Shown here: positions 23,189 through 34,399 of the stretch, in pieces
Layout: each line of letters begins with the position of its first letter
Numbering within the stretch: the first letter of the stretch is position 1
Assembly: GCA_039602395.1 (NCBI GenBank)
Contig: JBCNJP010000027.1
Location: 112,818,354 to 112,882,353, forward strand
DNA: 64,000 nucleotides
Source of the DNA: Deinandra increscens subsp. villosa
Taxonomy: Eukaryota > Streptophyta > Magnoliopsida > Asterales > Asteraceae
Direction: 5' to 3'
Notes under the pieces: model-generated
Told to the model about the DNA's origin: nothing
Seen by the model: the letters and a program-made list of their open reading frames with translations, nothing else
Databases searched by the model: none
Program-made: the position numbers and the translations under genes

Positions 23189-23850
23189 ATGCTTATTGGT
23201 TACATACACACCTTACTGGGACTCATTGGTCCCAACCGGCCCTCGTTTCCCCCAAACACACCTTATTGGGTCTCATTGGTCCTAAACACAACTTATTTGT
23301 TACATACACACCTTATTGGGCCATCATTGGTCCTAAACATGCTTATTGGTTACATACACACCTTATTGGGACTAATTGGTCCCAACTGGCCCTCGTTTCC
23401 CCTAAACACACCTTATTGGGACTCATTGGTCCTAAACATGCTTATTGGTTACATACACACCTTATTGGGCCATCATTGGTCCTAAACATGCCTATTGGTT
23501 ACATACACACCTTATTGGGACTCATTGGTCCCAACTGACCCTCGTTTCCCCTAAACACACCCTACTGGGACTCATTGGTCCCAACTGGACCAAGTTTCCC
23601 CTAAACACACCTTATTGGGTCTCATTGGTCCTAAACACAACTTATTTGTTACATACACACCTTATTGGGCCATCATTGCTCCTAAACATGCTTATTGGTT
23701 ACATACACACCTTATTGGGACTCATCGGTCCCAACTGGCCCTCGTTTCCCCTAAATACACCTTATTGGGTCTCATTGGTCCTAAACACAACTTATTTGTT
23801 ACATACACACCTTATTGGGCCATCATTGGTCCTAAACATGCCTATTGCAG
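23189..23850. repeat. Complex tandem repeat in CACTA interior
   Basis: Blocks of TTGGTTACATACACACCTTA, TTGGGACTCATTGGTCC, CTCGTTTCCCCTAAACACAC and CTTATTTGTTACATACACAC alternate in a higher-order pattern for 660 bp. The periodicity keeps several frames open, which explains apparent ORFs here; I do not regard them as genes. Confidence 0.88.
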
Positions 23851-23999
23851 GTCTCCTCTCTTTGACCAAACCAGAGTCAATAAAAGTCAAAAGTAAACAA
23901 CAAAATCAACTGCTGCTTTAACAAACACAATTACATACATAATCCAAAGGGTATGATTCCATTAATACATTGATCTATAAAATTACAACTGAAAAACTA

Positions 24000-24272
24000 C
24001 TAACTTAAAAGGGAGAAGAAGCGACTGAAGAAAAATCCCTCTTTGCTGCTCACATGCACTTGCTTCTGATTAAGTGAAAAGAGAGAACAAGTCCCTCTTT
24101 GCTTTCTCACATGCAATTGCTTATGATCAACTGAAAATGGTGAAGAAGTGGCTGAAGATAAATCGGGTTCATGGGGCCAAAAGGGAGAAGAAGTGGCCGA
24201 AGAAAAATCAGGCTCGTGGGGCCAAAAGGGAGAGAAGCACCTGAAGAATACAAGTCCTGCAAACCTCAACAT
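24000..24272 (-). CDS. Small ORF with internal duplication, unknown
   Basis: 90 codons on the minus strand with two copies of SPFWPHEPDFSSATSSPFWP-type sequence, showing a local duplication of about 33 bp (24130-24235). Not recognised. It lies in the CACTA element upstream of the TNP-like gene and may be part of the same transcription unit's leader or noise. Confidence 0.2.
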   Translation of the reverse strand: MLRFAGLVFFRCFSPFWPHEPDFSSATSSPFWPHEPDLSSATSSPFSVDHKQLHVRKQRGTCSLFSLNQKQVHVSSKEGFFFSRFFSLLS

Positions 24273-24912
24273 GTGCCCTTACACAATAACTTAAAATCTG
24301 CTCTCAGTAAAGCATTTGTATGAACCATTAGAGACTCCTCGTCTCCATGGTTTCCACAATAACTTAAAATATGCTCGCAGGAGATACAGAGTGCAATCTT
24401 TCCTTGCACAAGAAAAAATTACCAAATCTGAGACGAAATTGTCTATCGAATTTCAGTGGTGAAGATGATAACTTACCGTTTTCCACATACGGATGACGCC
24501 AATTCCACATTTTTTGCCGTCGATGATGGACGAAAAACAGAGAGAGAAAGACTGGGAGAAAAGGGTCATGGTGGAGATGATGATGAAAACTGATACAGAG
24601 TTAGTATATATCAATACTCGAGGGGCGTGGTAGATGGAGATTTGAAAGATAAAGTAAATGAAATAGTAATGATTACAAGCGCCGTACACTGTTGGTATTC
24701 TTCTTTTAGCCACCTAAAATTAATATACCGTGACCATTTGTCATAATTTGTCACGCAACCAATGTTTAATATGAGTGGCCATATCACAAGATAATCAAAC
24801 ATGATAAACATATATAACCATCATATATTCAATTATAACTACTAATATCATAACTAAAAATAAACATATAAAACATTGTTCTTAATTTGTTCATAATTAA
24901 ACTAAACCCTGA

Positions 24913-25317
24913 TTAATCATCCGGATCACTACAATCTTCGGATATGTATCCTGAACTTGCATCGTCATCATCTTGATCATCATCATCATCATCTTCTTCA
25001 TCTTCTTCATTTTCTTCATCTGCTTCATCTGCTTCTTCATGATCTTCTTCATCATCTTCATCTTCTTCTTCATCTTCTTCTTTGGGTTCATTGAATTTTG
25101 TATCAAGGACACGAAATAATTTCGCTGTCTCAACATGGTAGGCAAAACAATCAGGAATCTTCTTCAGCGCATGGAGTTGCTTCAGGATTTTCTCATCGTT
25201 GTGTTTAATCACAGATTTTTGGGACTTGAAGGATCTTCTTCTCCTGTTACTGTAAACCAAAAAAATACGGTTATGCTTCACATACCAGTAATTAAGGGAG
25301 CGTTGATTATCGGCCAT
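24913..25317 (-). CDS. Unknown basic-then-acidic protein in CACTA element
   Basis: 134 codons on the minus strand starting MADNQRSLNYWYVKHNRIFL. A basic patch (SNRRRRSFKSQKSV, about residues 23-37) is followed by a folded-looking stretch (LKQLHALKKIPDCFAYHVET) and an extreme acidic tail of Glu/Asp runs (about residues 78-120) ending GYISEDCSDPDD. I do not recognise a family. It lies between the right subterminal repeats (from 25500) and the TNP-like gene, transcribed in the same direction, where CACTA elements usually keep their promoter and first genes. It could be an element-specific accessory protein or a captured host fragment. The acidic stretch could also be an expanded GAT/GAA trinucleotide tract. 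Confidence 0.4.
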   Translation of the reverse strand: MADNQRSLNYWYVKHNRIFLVYSNRRRRSFKSQKSVIKHNDEKILKQLHALKKIPDCFAYHVETAKLFRVLDTKFNEPKEEDEEEDEDDEEDHEEADEADEENEEDEEDDDDDDQDDDDASSGYISEDCSDPDD

Positions 25318-25499
25318 TTGATACCAGAATTGGTGTAAACGAATTGGTGTAGAGAATTTGAGATCAAAAAAGGGATGGCGGTAAAAAGGAAAATAACAAT
25401 GATGATGATATATAGGGTAGCAGATTTTAACCTGCTCAAATTAATTGGTACAATTGAAAAAAGCGCGTTGTTTTAGAGGGAAACAAATCTTCTCTTTTT

Positions 25500-26138
25500 C
25501 GCCACGCGTTTAATATTCTACCGTGACCATAAAATAAATTTTTGTCACTCACAACCTACCATTTAGTCACGGTTAATATATGTGGCCATAGGTAATAGAT
25601 TTTTGTCACTCACAACCTACCATGACCATTAGTCATCTAATATTTAGTCACACAACCTAATAACAGTGGCCATATGTACTAGCTTTTAGCCACATAACTA
25701 AGTAAAAAGCGTGGCCATTGCTCACATTTAGCCACGCATAAATAGTTTTGTTTTCTTTTAATTTACTAAGTAATAAAATCTACTCTTCCGTCACACAACA
25801 TTATTTAAGCGTGGCCATACATTCCTTTTTGGTCACACGAATAAAAAATCATAAAAATTCCGTGGCCGTTTGGTGCATTTCGCCACTCTTTTTTAAGTGT
25901 GACAAATAAGTGCCACATGTTTTTGCAAAACAGTGGCTAAAGCCACTGCACCTGATTGTTGTTGTCACATAAACAAAAAAATACGTGGCTAAAAGGGTCC
26001 AAAGGCTATATATTTGGCCACGGGTACAAAATATGTGTGGCTAAAACGAGAATTTCTTACCTGTGGCCACACTTTTTTCAAAACAGTGGCTATGCGTTAT
26101 CAAAAAAACCGTGGCCAAAGCCACTTTTTGACGTAGTG
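25500..26138. repeat. CACTA right subterminal repeats and TIR
   Basis: GTGGCCA / TGGCCAC and TAGTCAC / GTGACC motifs in both orientations about every 20-40 bp, ending in AAAGCCACTTTTTGACGTAG-TG. Confidence 0.88.
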
Positions 26139-26367
26139 TTATACGTATGCAAATGATGATTTATATACATAAAGCATTGCAAATATAATAGCATATATAA
26201 TTACGATTGTCCAAGTCACAACATCAAAACATGGTAAAGTACGGTAAATTGTTCAAAACAAGGATAAAGGCCCTACACATACGGGCATAAAGTAGCAAGT
26301 TCACTCACAGGTGGAGCACAGTTCTTAATTTTTTTATGATGGAAAGGAGATTACATACCTTGGAATT
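26139..26367. other. Tat element remnant, non-coding
   Basis: AT-rich sequence between the CACTA right end and the 3' end of the antisense gene; nothing else seen. Confidence 0.45.
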
Positions 26368-28828
26368 TCATGGACGATGGGTAGTAGTTGAAGGTTGCTC
26401 TGGGGCTAGTGTTTCTTTGATCAAGTTGAGAGGGGCATCCTTTAGTTCTTTGTAAGTGTAAACAAATGCAAAGGTTAGTTGTGGGAAAGCTTCGGTGGCA
26501 TATCTCAACCCGATAGGGGCTTCAGGGTCAAAACCTTGGCAGGATTCAGGGGTTGCACTTGGATCTTGAGCAAAAAAGAATCCAGCCTTTACACCTTTAT
26601 TAAAGCATATGAGTTCATCGCATTATTCATCTCCGAAATGGCATGTGTAAGGTTGGGACTCTTCAATATATTGTCAATAGCAGCTGGAATACCTTCAGTA
26701 ACCAACCAGTTCTTCTCCTCTTTAAGAGCTTTTCGCTTTAGCTCCATGTTTTGCTTTTCATCATTAAAGGTATTCTTGGAACTTTAGAGCTCTGAAAAGA
26801 AAAATGGGAAAAATAAGTAAGGGATAAAACAGTTGCGAGTAAGCATGTGTAAAATAAGGTACCCGAAGAAGATTGTTGGAGTTGAAGCTGCATTGATTCC
26901 AGTTGATTATCTTTTTCCTGTAAGGTTTTCACATATTCTGAATACTGGTTCTGCTTCTGTTTCTTAAGATTTTCTGTAAAGAGGCTGAAGCTGCTTAAAG
27001 ATTTTTCCACATCGGTGAGGTGGGAAATGAGTGATGCATTTTCTTGCTGGAGGTCTCAATTTTCCTTTTAAAGTGCTTGGGATTTTTCCAAAAGTTCTGG
27101 TTTTGCAACAGCTGCAAGTTTGGCATTAAGAGTTTGCAGTTGAAATTCAGCCTTTATCCAGCGACTGTACAGCTCGGGGATAATAATATTGTTTCTTGCA
27201 TAATTGAAGACAACCTTGGAAGCAAACTCTGGGGCAGTAAGTTCTTGTAATTGCCTTACATCACATGGGCTTACAACTTTTAGGAAAAAGTCCTTTGCAC
27301 AAGATGGATCTGACACACTGTCCCTATTGGTGATGTTCCAAGTAGGAATAAAGAGTTCATCAAGACCAAAGGTGGATTTGTTATGGGATGCAAACAGTTT
27401 GGCCTCATTACGTACCCAAAGCGCATCGGTAAAGCTAGTAGAAGCAAGTGTGGTTCCAAGACTTATGGTTGCTACATGATGCAGATTGGGTCACAAGTGC
27501 AGTAGTGGAAGTGACAGGAGATGGGACTAAAGATTGAGACACAGTTTTGGTAGGTTTAATGATTGGTGAGGGAGTCAATTGCGATGGAGTACTTTCAGTA
27601 AGGTCTACTGTCTGACAGGGAGATCGAAGAAAATACTAAAAGGATGTTGAGGCCATGTAGGAAAAACTTGGGGGCTCAAGTTAGGTGTACTTGTTTCTTC
27701 AGAGACGGGTGACAGGGTGTTCTGTTGAATTTCACCGCCAAGATGATCCGATAGAGCTTCTACAGTAGATGAAAACTTTGCCTTGGAACGGGTAACTGGA
27801 GACTTTCGTATCTTTTTTGGTACAAGATCGTCACTTAACTCTGGAGCATCCTTGTTAGGTTTGGCGGCTCTTTTCTTCCTTCTCTGATAAGGGGGAGATT
27901 GGGGTTGCGGGTCTTTTTGGGGTGATTCAACCACTATGAGGTTTTCCTCCTCTGGATGTGTTTTCTCTGCAGTGTTAGTTCCAACATTGGAAGTACCTTG
28001 GTTAGATGAATGTGTAGCATCTTTCGGAACTGGCATTTTACCAAACTTTATTAGGTTAAAGTCCTTCAAATGGAGAGAACCAGAAAGGTCCATGGCTGCA
28101 AAAAAAGTAAAACGTCAAGTTTAAGTCAAGAAGGAAAGAATAAGAAAAGTAATATAGTTTTTCCTGTTCTACGCAATTTCTTTATCGACAAGGATGATGG
28201 GTCGCATATGAGGGAAGAACCAATTGTTGCTAATTTTTGCAATTACTAGCATCTCTTCAGGGATTTTTCGGATAGGGTGAATGAATTTGCTAATGGATTT
28301 ATAGGCTTGTTGGTTCACTTCTTCTTTAATGGGAAGGCAAGAGTCATCAAGAAAGATAAATTACTCTTTCCAGTGGCGATTTGAAGGGGATTTTTTGGTA
28401 CATAATGGGGTAATCTCTCTTCTCTTCTCAAATGTGTACCAATCACCAGACATTGTAAGATGGTAAAATGCCCGAAAAAGGATTAATTGTGGTACCAAGT
28501 TGAGGGCACGACATGTTAGTTCGAAATGGTTGAGAATTGCTAAAGCAGAGGGATTACATTGTGAAAAGTAAATATCAAAGAAACTTAAGGCTTCAAGCAG
28601 AAAAGGGGCAAAGGGAATTTGATAGTTGGCTAGTCGAATGGAATCTAAATGAAGTCCAAATTTGTTGTCTGGAAAAGGGTAAATCGGTTCACCTTCGGTT
28701 CCGAGAACTAGGTTCAGGCTTTTTGGAATATGAAATTCCTTCACGAATTCATCTAATTCTTCTTGAGAAATTTTTGGGTAAGAAATGGAGAGGTTATGCT
28801 TAGAAGAAGGTTTCTTCACCGCAACCAT
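26368..28828 (-). pseudogene. Antisense extra gene of Tat element (gypsy-type PF04195 protein), degraded
   Basis: The minus strand starts at MVAVKKPSSKHNLSISYPKI (28828). A conserved-looking domain follows (GLHLDSIRLANYQIPFAPFL, LEALSFFDIYFSQCNPSALA, RAFYHLTMSGDWYTFEKRRE) to about 28200, matching my recollection of the plant putative gypsy-type transposon family PF04195. A second exon after TTTTTTTGCAG (28087-27605) is basic and Ser/Pro-rich (SPPYQRRKKRAAKPNK). Further frames at 27316-27068 and 27010-26738 are coiled-coil (QEKDNQLESMQLQLQQSS). The C-terminus reads YKELKDAPLNLIKETLAPEQ and stops at 26368-26370. Frame breaks and stops occur between pieces. It runs opposite to the integrase at 6102-7235 and lies on its 3' side, the position described for antisense extra ORFs of some Tat-lineage elements. 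Confidence 0.65.
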
Positions 28829-28934
28829 AGAAATAAAATGAGGAAGAAAGAATGGGGTAGAGAAAACTGACCTCGGGTGGAAGGATTGTAGCGAAGATGA
28901 TGCGAAGCAGTTGAGATAAGTTGCAGGTTTTTTA

Positions 28935-30060
28935 TGTAACATTCCGGATTTTCTGATTGTCTGATTTTATCCGTATTGTAACCCGATCCGTTGATTGATA
29001 ATCGAATTTATGGGTATTGATCGATTTTGATGTTTATTAACCTAATTTCATGATATTGGATCCATTATCATGTTTATTGATCGACTTGATGTTCGATTTG
29101 CCTTTAATTTGGATGTTACGCGAACATGTCACTGAATTACGTTCAACCGGAAATTTGATCAATCTAAACGTGTATGACCCTTGTGTGTAATACTAGTTAC
29201 ACACACAAGTGAATACAAGTGAAGGTTGGTGTGAATTCAAGGTCTAGAATGGAAACGGTGCGGTAAATCCCGCGCGATTTCGATTTTAATTGGGAGATCA
29301 CATTTTGAGTTTCGTATATCAATTTTATCATGTTTATCGGTCATATGATCATTTACTATGTCATGAGTTATCACACACTTGATCGGATCGTAAAACATTG
29401 GTGAATTGCTTAAAAATAAGAAAAACGACAAAACCGACCAAAAATACACTTTTTGTTATACTTTATCAACCGTTAATCATTTGGAGACACATCATATATC
29501 AAATTTATTGGATTTAATGTGGTTGGCATGGTGGTAAACTTAAAATGAGGAAATTAGGCGAAGACGGGGGTCGAAACAGAGTTTTAACGCAAAAACGGGA
29601 GCAAAACAGCACGCGCGCGCGGCCCAGAAAAAACGCCGCACATCGCGACGCCTTCTAGGCACGCGGCGCGTACCGCCCACCGACCACCGCCGAGAAAAAA
29701 TGGGTTTTGCCGTAATTTTCGAGTATTTAAGCCCTCTAATCCCCTCTAGCCTCCATAACTCTCATCCTTAGCCACCATAAAACCCTAAAACGGTTGTAAC
29801 CTTCCTAGATCAAGTTCCTTGAAGTTTTTGGAGCAAAGTTTGGTGATTTCGAGTCTCGATTCGTGTCGGTTTTCACTCCGAAAGGTTAGATTTCTCAAAC
29901 TCAACTTCCATCTTCTTGGATCTCTCATCCCCCATCATCAAGATTCAATTTTTATCCATTTCTAAACCTAGATCTAGATCTAGATCCTAGATCTAGTGTT
30001 TTTATACAAAAAGATTGGTTTTATGTGTTTTTATAAACTTTTACAAACTTTTTAGTAATT
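28935..30060 (+). mobile_element. Candidate gypsy LTR start, right end unresolved
   Basis: TGTAACATTCCGGATTTTCTG begins at 28935. About 800 bp further on there is a promoter-like GAGTATTTAAGCCC (29720), then leader-like sequence with CCATAAAACCCTAAAACGG and a donor-like AAAG/GTTAG (29880). The 3' border is lost near 30060 where sequence of another LTR element starts. It may be the 5' LTR of the gag remnant at 32447, but no primer-binding site on this strand was found. Confidence 0.4.
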
Positions 30061-30182
30061 AAGAAGCAATTTACTGGTCAAAATAAGCAATTAGGCACAT
30101 TGCGCATGAGGCACTCATGCAGGACACCTAAGGCAATAGTCTAGGTCAAACCAGTTCTAATAACCTAGATCCCTAAAGCCAT

Positions 30183-30195
30183 GGCTCTGATACCA
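30183..30195 (-). promoter_or_regulatory. Primer-binding site, minus-strand LTR element
   Basis: GGCTCTGATACCA on the plus strand is the reverse complement of TGGTATCAGAGCC, three bases from a GGGGTGTGACA LTR end at 30199. Confidence 0.85.
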
Positions 30196-30198
30196 ATC

Positions 30199-31970
30199 TG
30201 TCACACCCCAACCGACAGGGGAATACGTCAGGGCGCGAAGATTGTCCAGAAGCTCACAATACTAGATTAGGTTGCGATAATCATAATAGTTACCCATTTC
30301 ATAGCAAATAAACAAAACATGGCATCCAAGTCATAACATACGATAAACAACATAAAACATAATCTAAGTTTGAGAGTTCATTATTTAATTTGGTCTCTCT
30401 AAAGCTGATGCAATCCTATGGTGATGATATCCAAGTCAAACTGCATTACCTACAACATGTTATAAATAAAGTCAACTAAAATAGTTGGTGAGAATTCATA
30501 GGTTTAGTGACAACGTTCAAAAGCACGCATACAAGTTTAAATAAATGATTAATGATACCAATGATTAATGATGAAAATGATAAGTTAACGTAATCCAACC
30601 CTTGATAATTAGGCTTTCAATCACAAGGCGCCACACGAGAGGCAGGCTAAGTGGGCTTATCAGGCCAATAGATCTATTATCGTAACCCCGACATGTTTAA
30701 TGTTCATAATTACGTTCATCGTTCAATCATTCATCGTTCCATCGTTCAATCGTTCATCATTCATCGTTCAACCAACTAATCAAAACAATCATACAAGTTT
30801 CAAGTAATCATCGAACATAGAATACGCATGTGAAAATAGAATTTGATAAAATGATACATGTTGCACCCCAAAAACATTTAAGTAAAAAGGGGCTATGAAA
30901 ACTCACATGATAGCGAAAGTGTCGAGACTAAAACTGAAGAATAGCAGCGCGAATCAAACCCGAAGATCACCTTTATGATCGAATGCGATGGAGTAATCAC
31001 CGACAAACAAATAAATAAATAAATAAGTATTCGAATGGATAAAACATGCGACTCGTCATGACACGACGGACTCGATCGGATACGCGACTCGTTGGTGGAG
31101 TATTTAAGTAATAATATGATAATATAAATAATCAAGTGGTCAAACTTATATCTAGGTCAAACGTTAAGCAAATAATTATTTATTTAACCATAAAACTTTA
31201 CAATGTTTCAAAACTTGATTATTTTTCATAAAATCAACCGAACCAAATTTAGTCTTCAAAAATTAATTTGGGGCTGATCTAAATATATATAATTACCAAA
31301 TAAATTTTTAAGACATAACTCAAATGCTAACTCAATGATTTACTCAAAATGATTTATTTTTAAATCCCAAAAATACTAGTTATTCTAATTAAAATAACTA
31401 AACATTCAAGATATAATTTAGACATGACCTAACCCTAGATCTAGGCCCAAGGTCATCTTTTCATGGCAAAAACCCTAGATCTAACATCCTAGCATAACGA
31501 TAGCATCATCAAATCAAGATCTATTAAAATCTAATCAAGAGAAATAGAGAAAAACACAAAAAAACTCATTCTTTTTCCCATAAAACCTTAGATCTAAGAT
31601 CAAGGTGGTGACTTCTTCATCCCAAATCCTAGATCTATCCTTAAGATGTCATCCATATCAAGATCCAACAAAGGTTGTTGTGTATAAACTAGTTCTATGA
31701 AGTTCTATGGAAGAAAAATGAGGAAAAGTGGACTTTTTACATAATAAATCAAGTTTCCATCATCAAAATACTAGATCTAACCATTGTAATGTTTTCTCAT
31801 GATTAATCTTGCATAAAAATTGGTTCTTTTTCTAGCCATGACTTAGAGCTAACAAGATCTAGCAAGTTATTATATTGCCTATTTCAAATAATTTGTTCCC
31901 ATAAATCAGCACGCACTTTAGCACGAATCACTAAGGCTTCCTAGCCTCTTACTTAGAAAATGGTGCCTTA
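30199..31970 (-). mobile_element. Minus-strand gypsy LTR (outer end unresolved)
   Basis: Read on the minus strand, this ends GGTTGGGGTGTGACA at 30199, directly before a primer-binding site. Interior features are shared with other LTRs here: a donor-like GTGAGTTTTCATAG near 30900, and a short-repeat run of CATCGTTCA / ATCATTCATCGTTC (30715-30770). I could not fix the LTR start; about 31970 is a guess from the change of sequence character. The element's interior, which should lie below 30183, is at most a hundred bases before other LTR sequence, so only this LTR and a stub are present. Confidence 0.55.
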
Positions 31971-32446
31971 CGTACCATTTAGGAAAAAAAGTAATTTTCA
32001 TGATTTTCAAATCTCGTCGGAATTAGGGTTTTAGTGGTAGACATGTAGTAACTGGAAGGGTGAAAACACCGGTAGTCAGGGTCTCTGTCAAGAAAAGCGT
32101 TGCATATAAGCCCTATTAACCGTTGGGCCCGGACGCTCACCTGGGACGCCCTGATGAGAGTGATGAAACCTATTAGGCCAAAGCATGTCTCTACCACTAG
32201 GATCTTGATCTGATTAGTCTTGGTTGTAGCCTTCCAATCGGGAGGTGAGAACCACTCCGTTATGTTTTATCTCAAATGCTCGATTCCGCGTTTGACGCGC
32301 GATTATGTTTAAACAAATGATTTTTTTTGATAAACTATGATCATGAGTTACACGGTATCACGGTTCGATAACACACACCAGTTTTACACTTAACAATTTT
32401 ACCCTCAAAAATTTGATTATCAATCACATCGAATCATGACTCATCA
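31971..32446. other. Unassigned retroelement sequence
   Basis: No ORF of note and no repeat seen. Probably leader or LTR of one of the two flanking gypsy elements. Confidence 0.3.
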
Positions 32447-33830
32447 TTGTTGTTCTTGAATCTCAGCATGTCAATCCATTTCAAGGGACGCCGAAAGGGT
32501 GATAGCGGCCGCAAAATGGCCTCGGTGATAGCCAAACAGATGGCTGAGGTTCTTCCCGGTATCGTGGCTCAAATCCAGCAGGGTGTGAATGCTAACCCTG
32601 CCAATGCTACTGCTATGGCTACTTGTTCGTTCAAGCATTTCAACTCCTGCAACCCTCCCAAATTCAAGGCAACCGAGGGTCCTATTGGTTTACTTCAGTG
32701 GTTCGAGGGGATGGAAAACACCTTCGTTAACAGTGACTGTCCTGATCATCTGAAAGTCCCGCGTGCCACCAGCACTCTCACTGAAAAAGCTCTTACATGG
32801 TGGAACAGTTAGAAACGGATTCGTGGGTCCGATGAGGCCTTAGCTCTATCTTGGGATGAACTAAAGGAAGTCATGAGAGAAAAATACAGTCCCCGTTCTG
32901 AATTAAAGAAACTTGAGGATGAATTTCGGGCGCTGAAACAATACAGTTGGGGAAATCAGGAGTATACCGATCGTTTCTATGAGTTGAAAATCTTGGTGCC
33001 TGAAATCGTCTCTCCTGAATTTCGAGCTGTTGAATGTTATATTGGCGGGTTACCTGAGGAAATTCAGGATTCTATTTGGGCCAGCAATCCTGCGACACTT
33101 GACAACGTTGTTCGTCTTGCTGCTCGTTTGACCGATAACCATGTGAAAGCGGGTAAACCGAAAAGAAGTGGTTCTAAGAGGGAATCAGGTATAGAAAAGG
33201 CCGAACCCGCGGCCGAAAAGGAGTACAAAACCGAGTCATCTGCTGCGAAAAGTAACAAAAAGAAACATAAGGGGCGAAACTTTGCGGTTACTGCTACTCC
33301 TACACCTGCTATTCCTGCCACCCCTGGTGCACAATGGAGTCTTGGTGCACCTCCAGCCAAGAAACCTTACACGGGTACCCATCCTCTTTGTGCCCGGTGT
33401 AACCATCATCATCCTGTGCAGGCCCAGTGTTGGCAATGCACCAATTGTGGGCGCTTTGGTCATCCCACTCATGCTTGTCGCATGCCTGTGAGCCCAGCCT
33501 TTGGCCAAGTATCCGGCCCAACCTCTGATAGCCCAAGCTCCTAATGTTCAGGTTTAGGTTCGGGCTTGCTACAATTGTGGATCCACCACCCATCTGAGGA
33601 ACGCTTGCCTTGCTCTCATGGTTGCTAACCCGCCTGCTGCTAATGTTAATCGTGGTGCTCCAGCTCGTGCCTTTGTCATCAATGCTAATAAGGTTTTCGA
33701 TCATGTCTCTTTACACTTGTAATCTGTTTCTGTTATCAATTTTATTCTCATATATATTTTCGATGTATATTAATCAGGCTCAGGCGAACCAGGAGTTCGT
33801 CAATGGTACGTTTCTTGTGAATAACCGTTA
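32447..33830 (+). pseudogene. Tekay-like gypsy gag remnant with zinc knuckles
   Basis: Gag frame from about 32447 with a single TAG at 32810-32812. Both sides are in frame (LLQWFEGMENTFVNSDCPDH before; WDELKEVMREKYSPRSELKK after), and the retrotransposon-gag core ends near RLTDNHVKAGKPKR. A zinc-binding region follows (CARCNHHHPVQAQCWQC, CTNCGRFGHPTHAC). A frameshift near 33530 moves the frame; a second knuckle, CYNCGSTTHLRNAC, is seen at about 33570-33610. The sequence leading to the protease (FVINAN, QAQANQEFVNGTFLVNN) is split by an 85-bp GT-AG stretch and then cut by a CACTA end at 33831. The lineage assignment (Tekay/Del-type chromovirus) is from memory of related Asteraceae proteins. 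Confidence 0.8.
33693..33777 (+). other. Candidate 85-bp intron in gypsy gag-protease junction
   Basis: AATAAG/GTTTTCGATC ... TTAATCAG/GCTCAGG. The codons on both sides are in the same frame once the 85 bp are ignored, and the inserted segment itself is T-rich with a stop. Confidence 0.5.
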
Positions 33831-33899
33831 CACTACGTCAAAATTCACCTTTGGCTACGGAAAAAACCGTGACCAAAGGTGTTTGGTCACATTTTTTTT
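33831..33899 (+). mobile_element. Left end of a second CACTA element, runs into gap
   Basis: CACTACGTCAAAATTCACC onward is nearly identical to 15767-15835, preceded by TTA (33828-33830). The remainder is hidden by the N run. Confidence 0.9.
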
Positions 33900-34399
33900 N
33901 NNNNNNNNNNNNNNNNNNNNNNNNNNNNNNNNNNNNNNNNNNNNNNNNNNNNNNNNNNNNNNNNNNNNNNNNNNNNNNNNNNNNNNNNNNNNNNNNNNNN
34001 NNNNNNNNNNNNNNNNNNNNNNNNNNNNNNNNNNNNNNNNNNNNNNNNNNNNNNNNNNNNNNNNNNNNNNNNNNNNNNNNNNNNNNNNNNNNNNNNNNNN
34101 NNNNNNNNNNNNNNNNNNNNNNNNNNNNNNNNNNNNNNNNNNNNNNNNNNNNNNNNNNNNNNNNNNNNNNNNNNNNNNNNNNNNNNNNNNNNNNNNNNNN
34201 NNNNNNNNNNNNNNNNNNNNNNNNNNNNNNNNNNNNNNNNNNNNNNNNNNNNNNNNNNNNNNNNNNNNNNNNNNNNNNNNNNNNNNNNNNNNNNNNNNNN
34301 NNNNNNNNNNNNNNNNNNNNNNNNNNNNNNNNNNNNNNNNNNNNNNNNNNNNNNNNNNNNNNNNNNNNNNNNNNNNNNNNNNNNNNNNNNNNNNNNNNN
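33900..34399. other. Assembly gap, exactly 500 N
   Basis: A round-number placeholder. Flanks are a CACTA left end and the middle of a gypsy 3' LTR, so at least the rest of both is missing. Confidence 0.98.

Larger units (their letters stand above)
15767..26138 (-). mobile_element. CACTA (En/Spm) DNA transposon, 10.4 kb
   Basis: Starts CACTACGTCAAAA and ends with its inverse TTTTTGACGTAGTG. It is flanked on both sides by the trinucleotide TTA (15764-15766 and 26139-26141), the 3-bp duplication of this superfamily. Subterminal regions (to about 16650 and from about 25500) are crowded with GTGGCCAAAG / CGGCCACG motifs in both orientations, which in En/Spm are binding sites for the element's DNA-binding protein. 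The minus strand encodes a TNP-like protein (22656-16867). No Transposase_21-type catalytic transposase (TNPD) is visible, so the copy is probably non-autonomous. It was inserted into the Tat gypsy remnant and later received a solo LTR (18992-21332). Confidence 0.93.

Noticed and set aside
23189..23921. Open frames of 90-158 codons with repeating LIGPKH/YWLHTHLIG-type peptides
   Set aside because: The frames stay open in three phases because of a tandem DNA repeat; no evidence of a protein.
33276..33508. Other-frame ORFs over the gypsy gag
   Set aside because: Shadows of the gag frame on 32873-33544.
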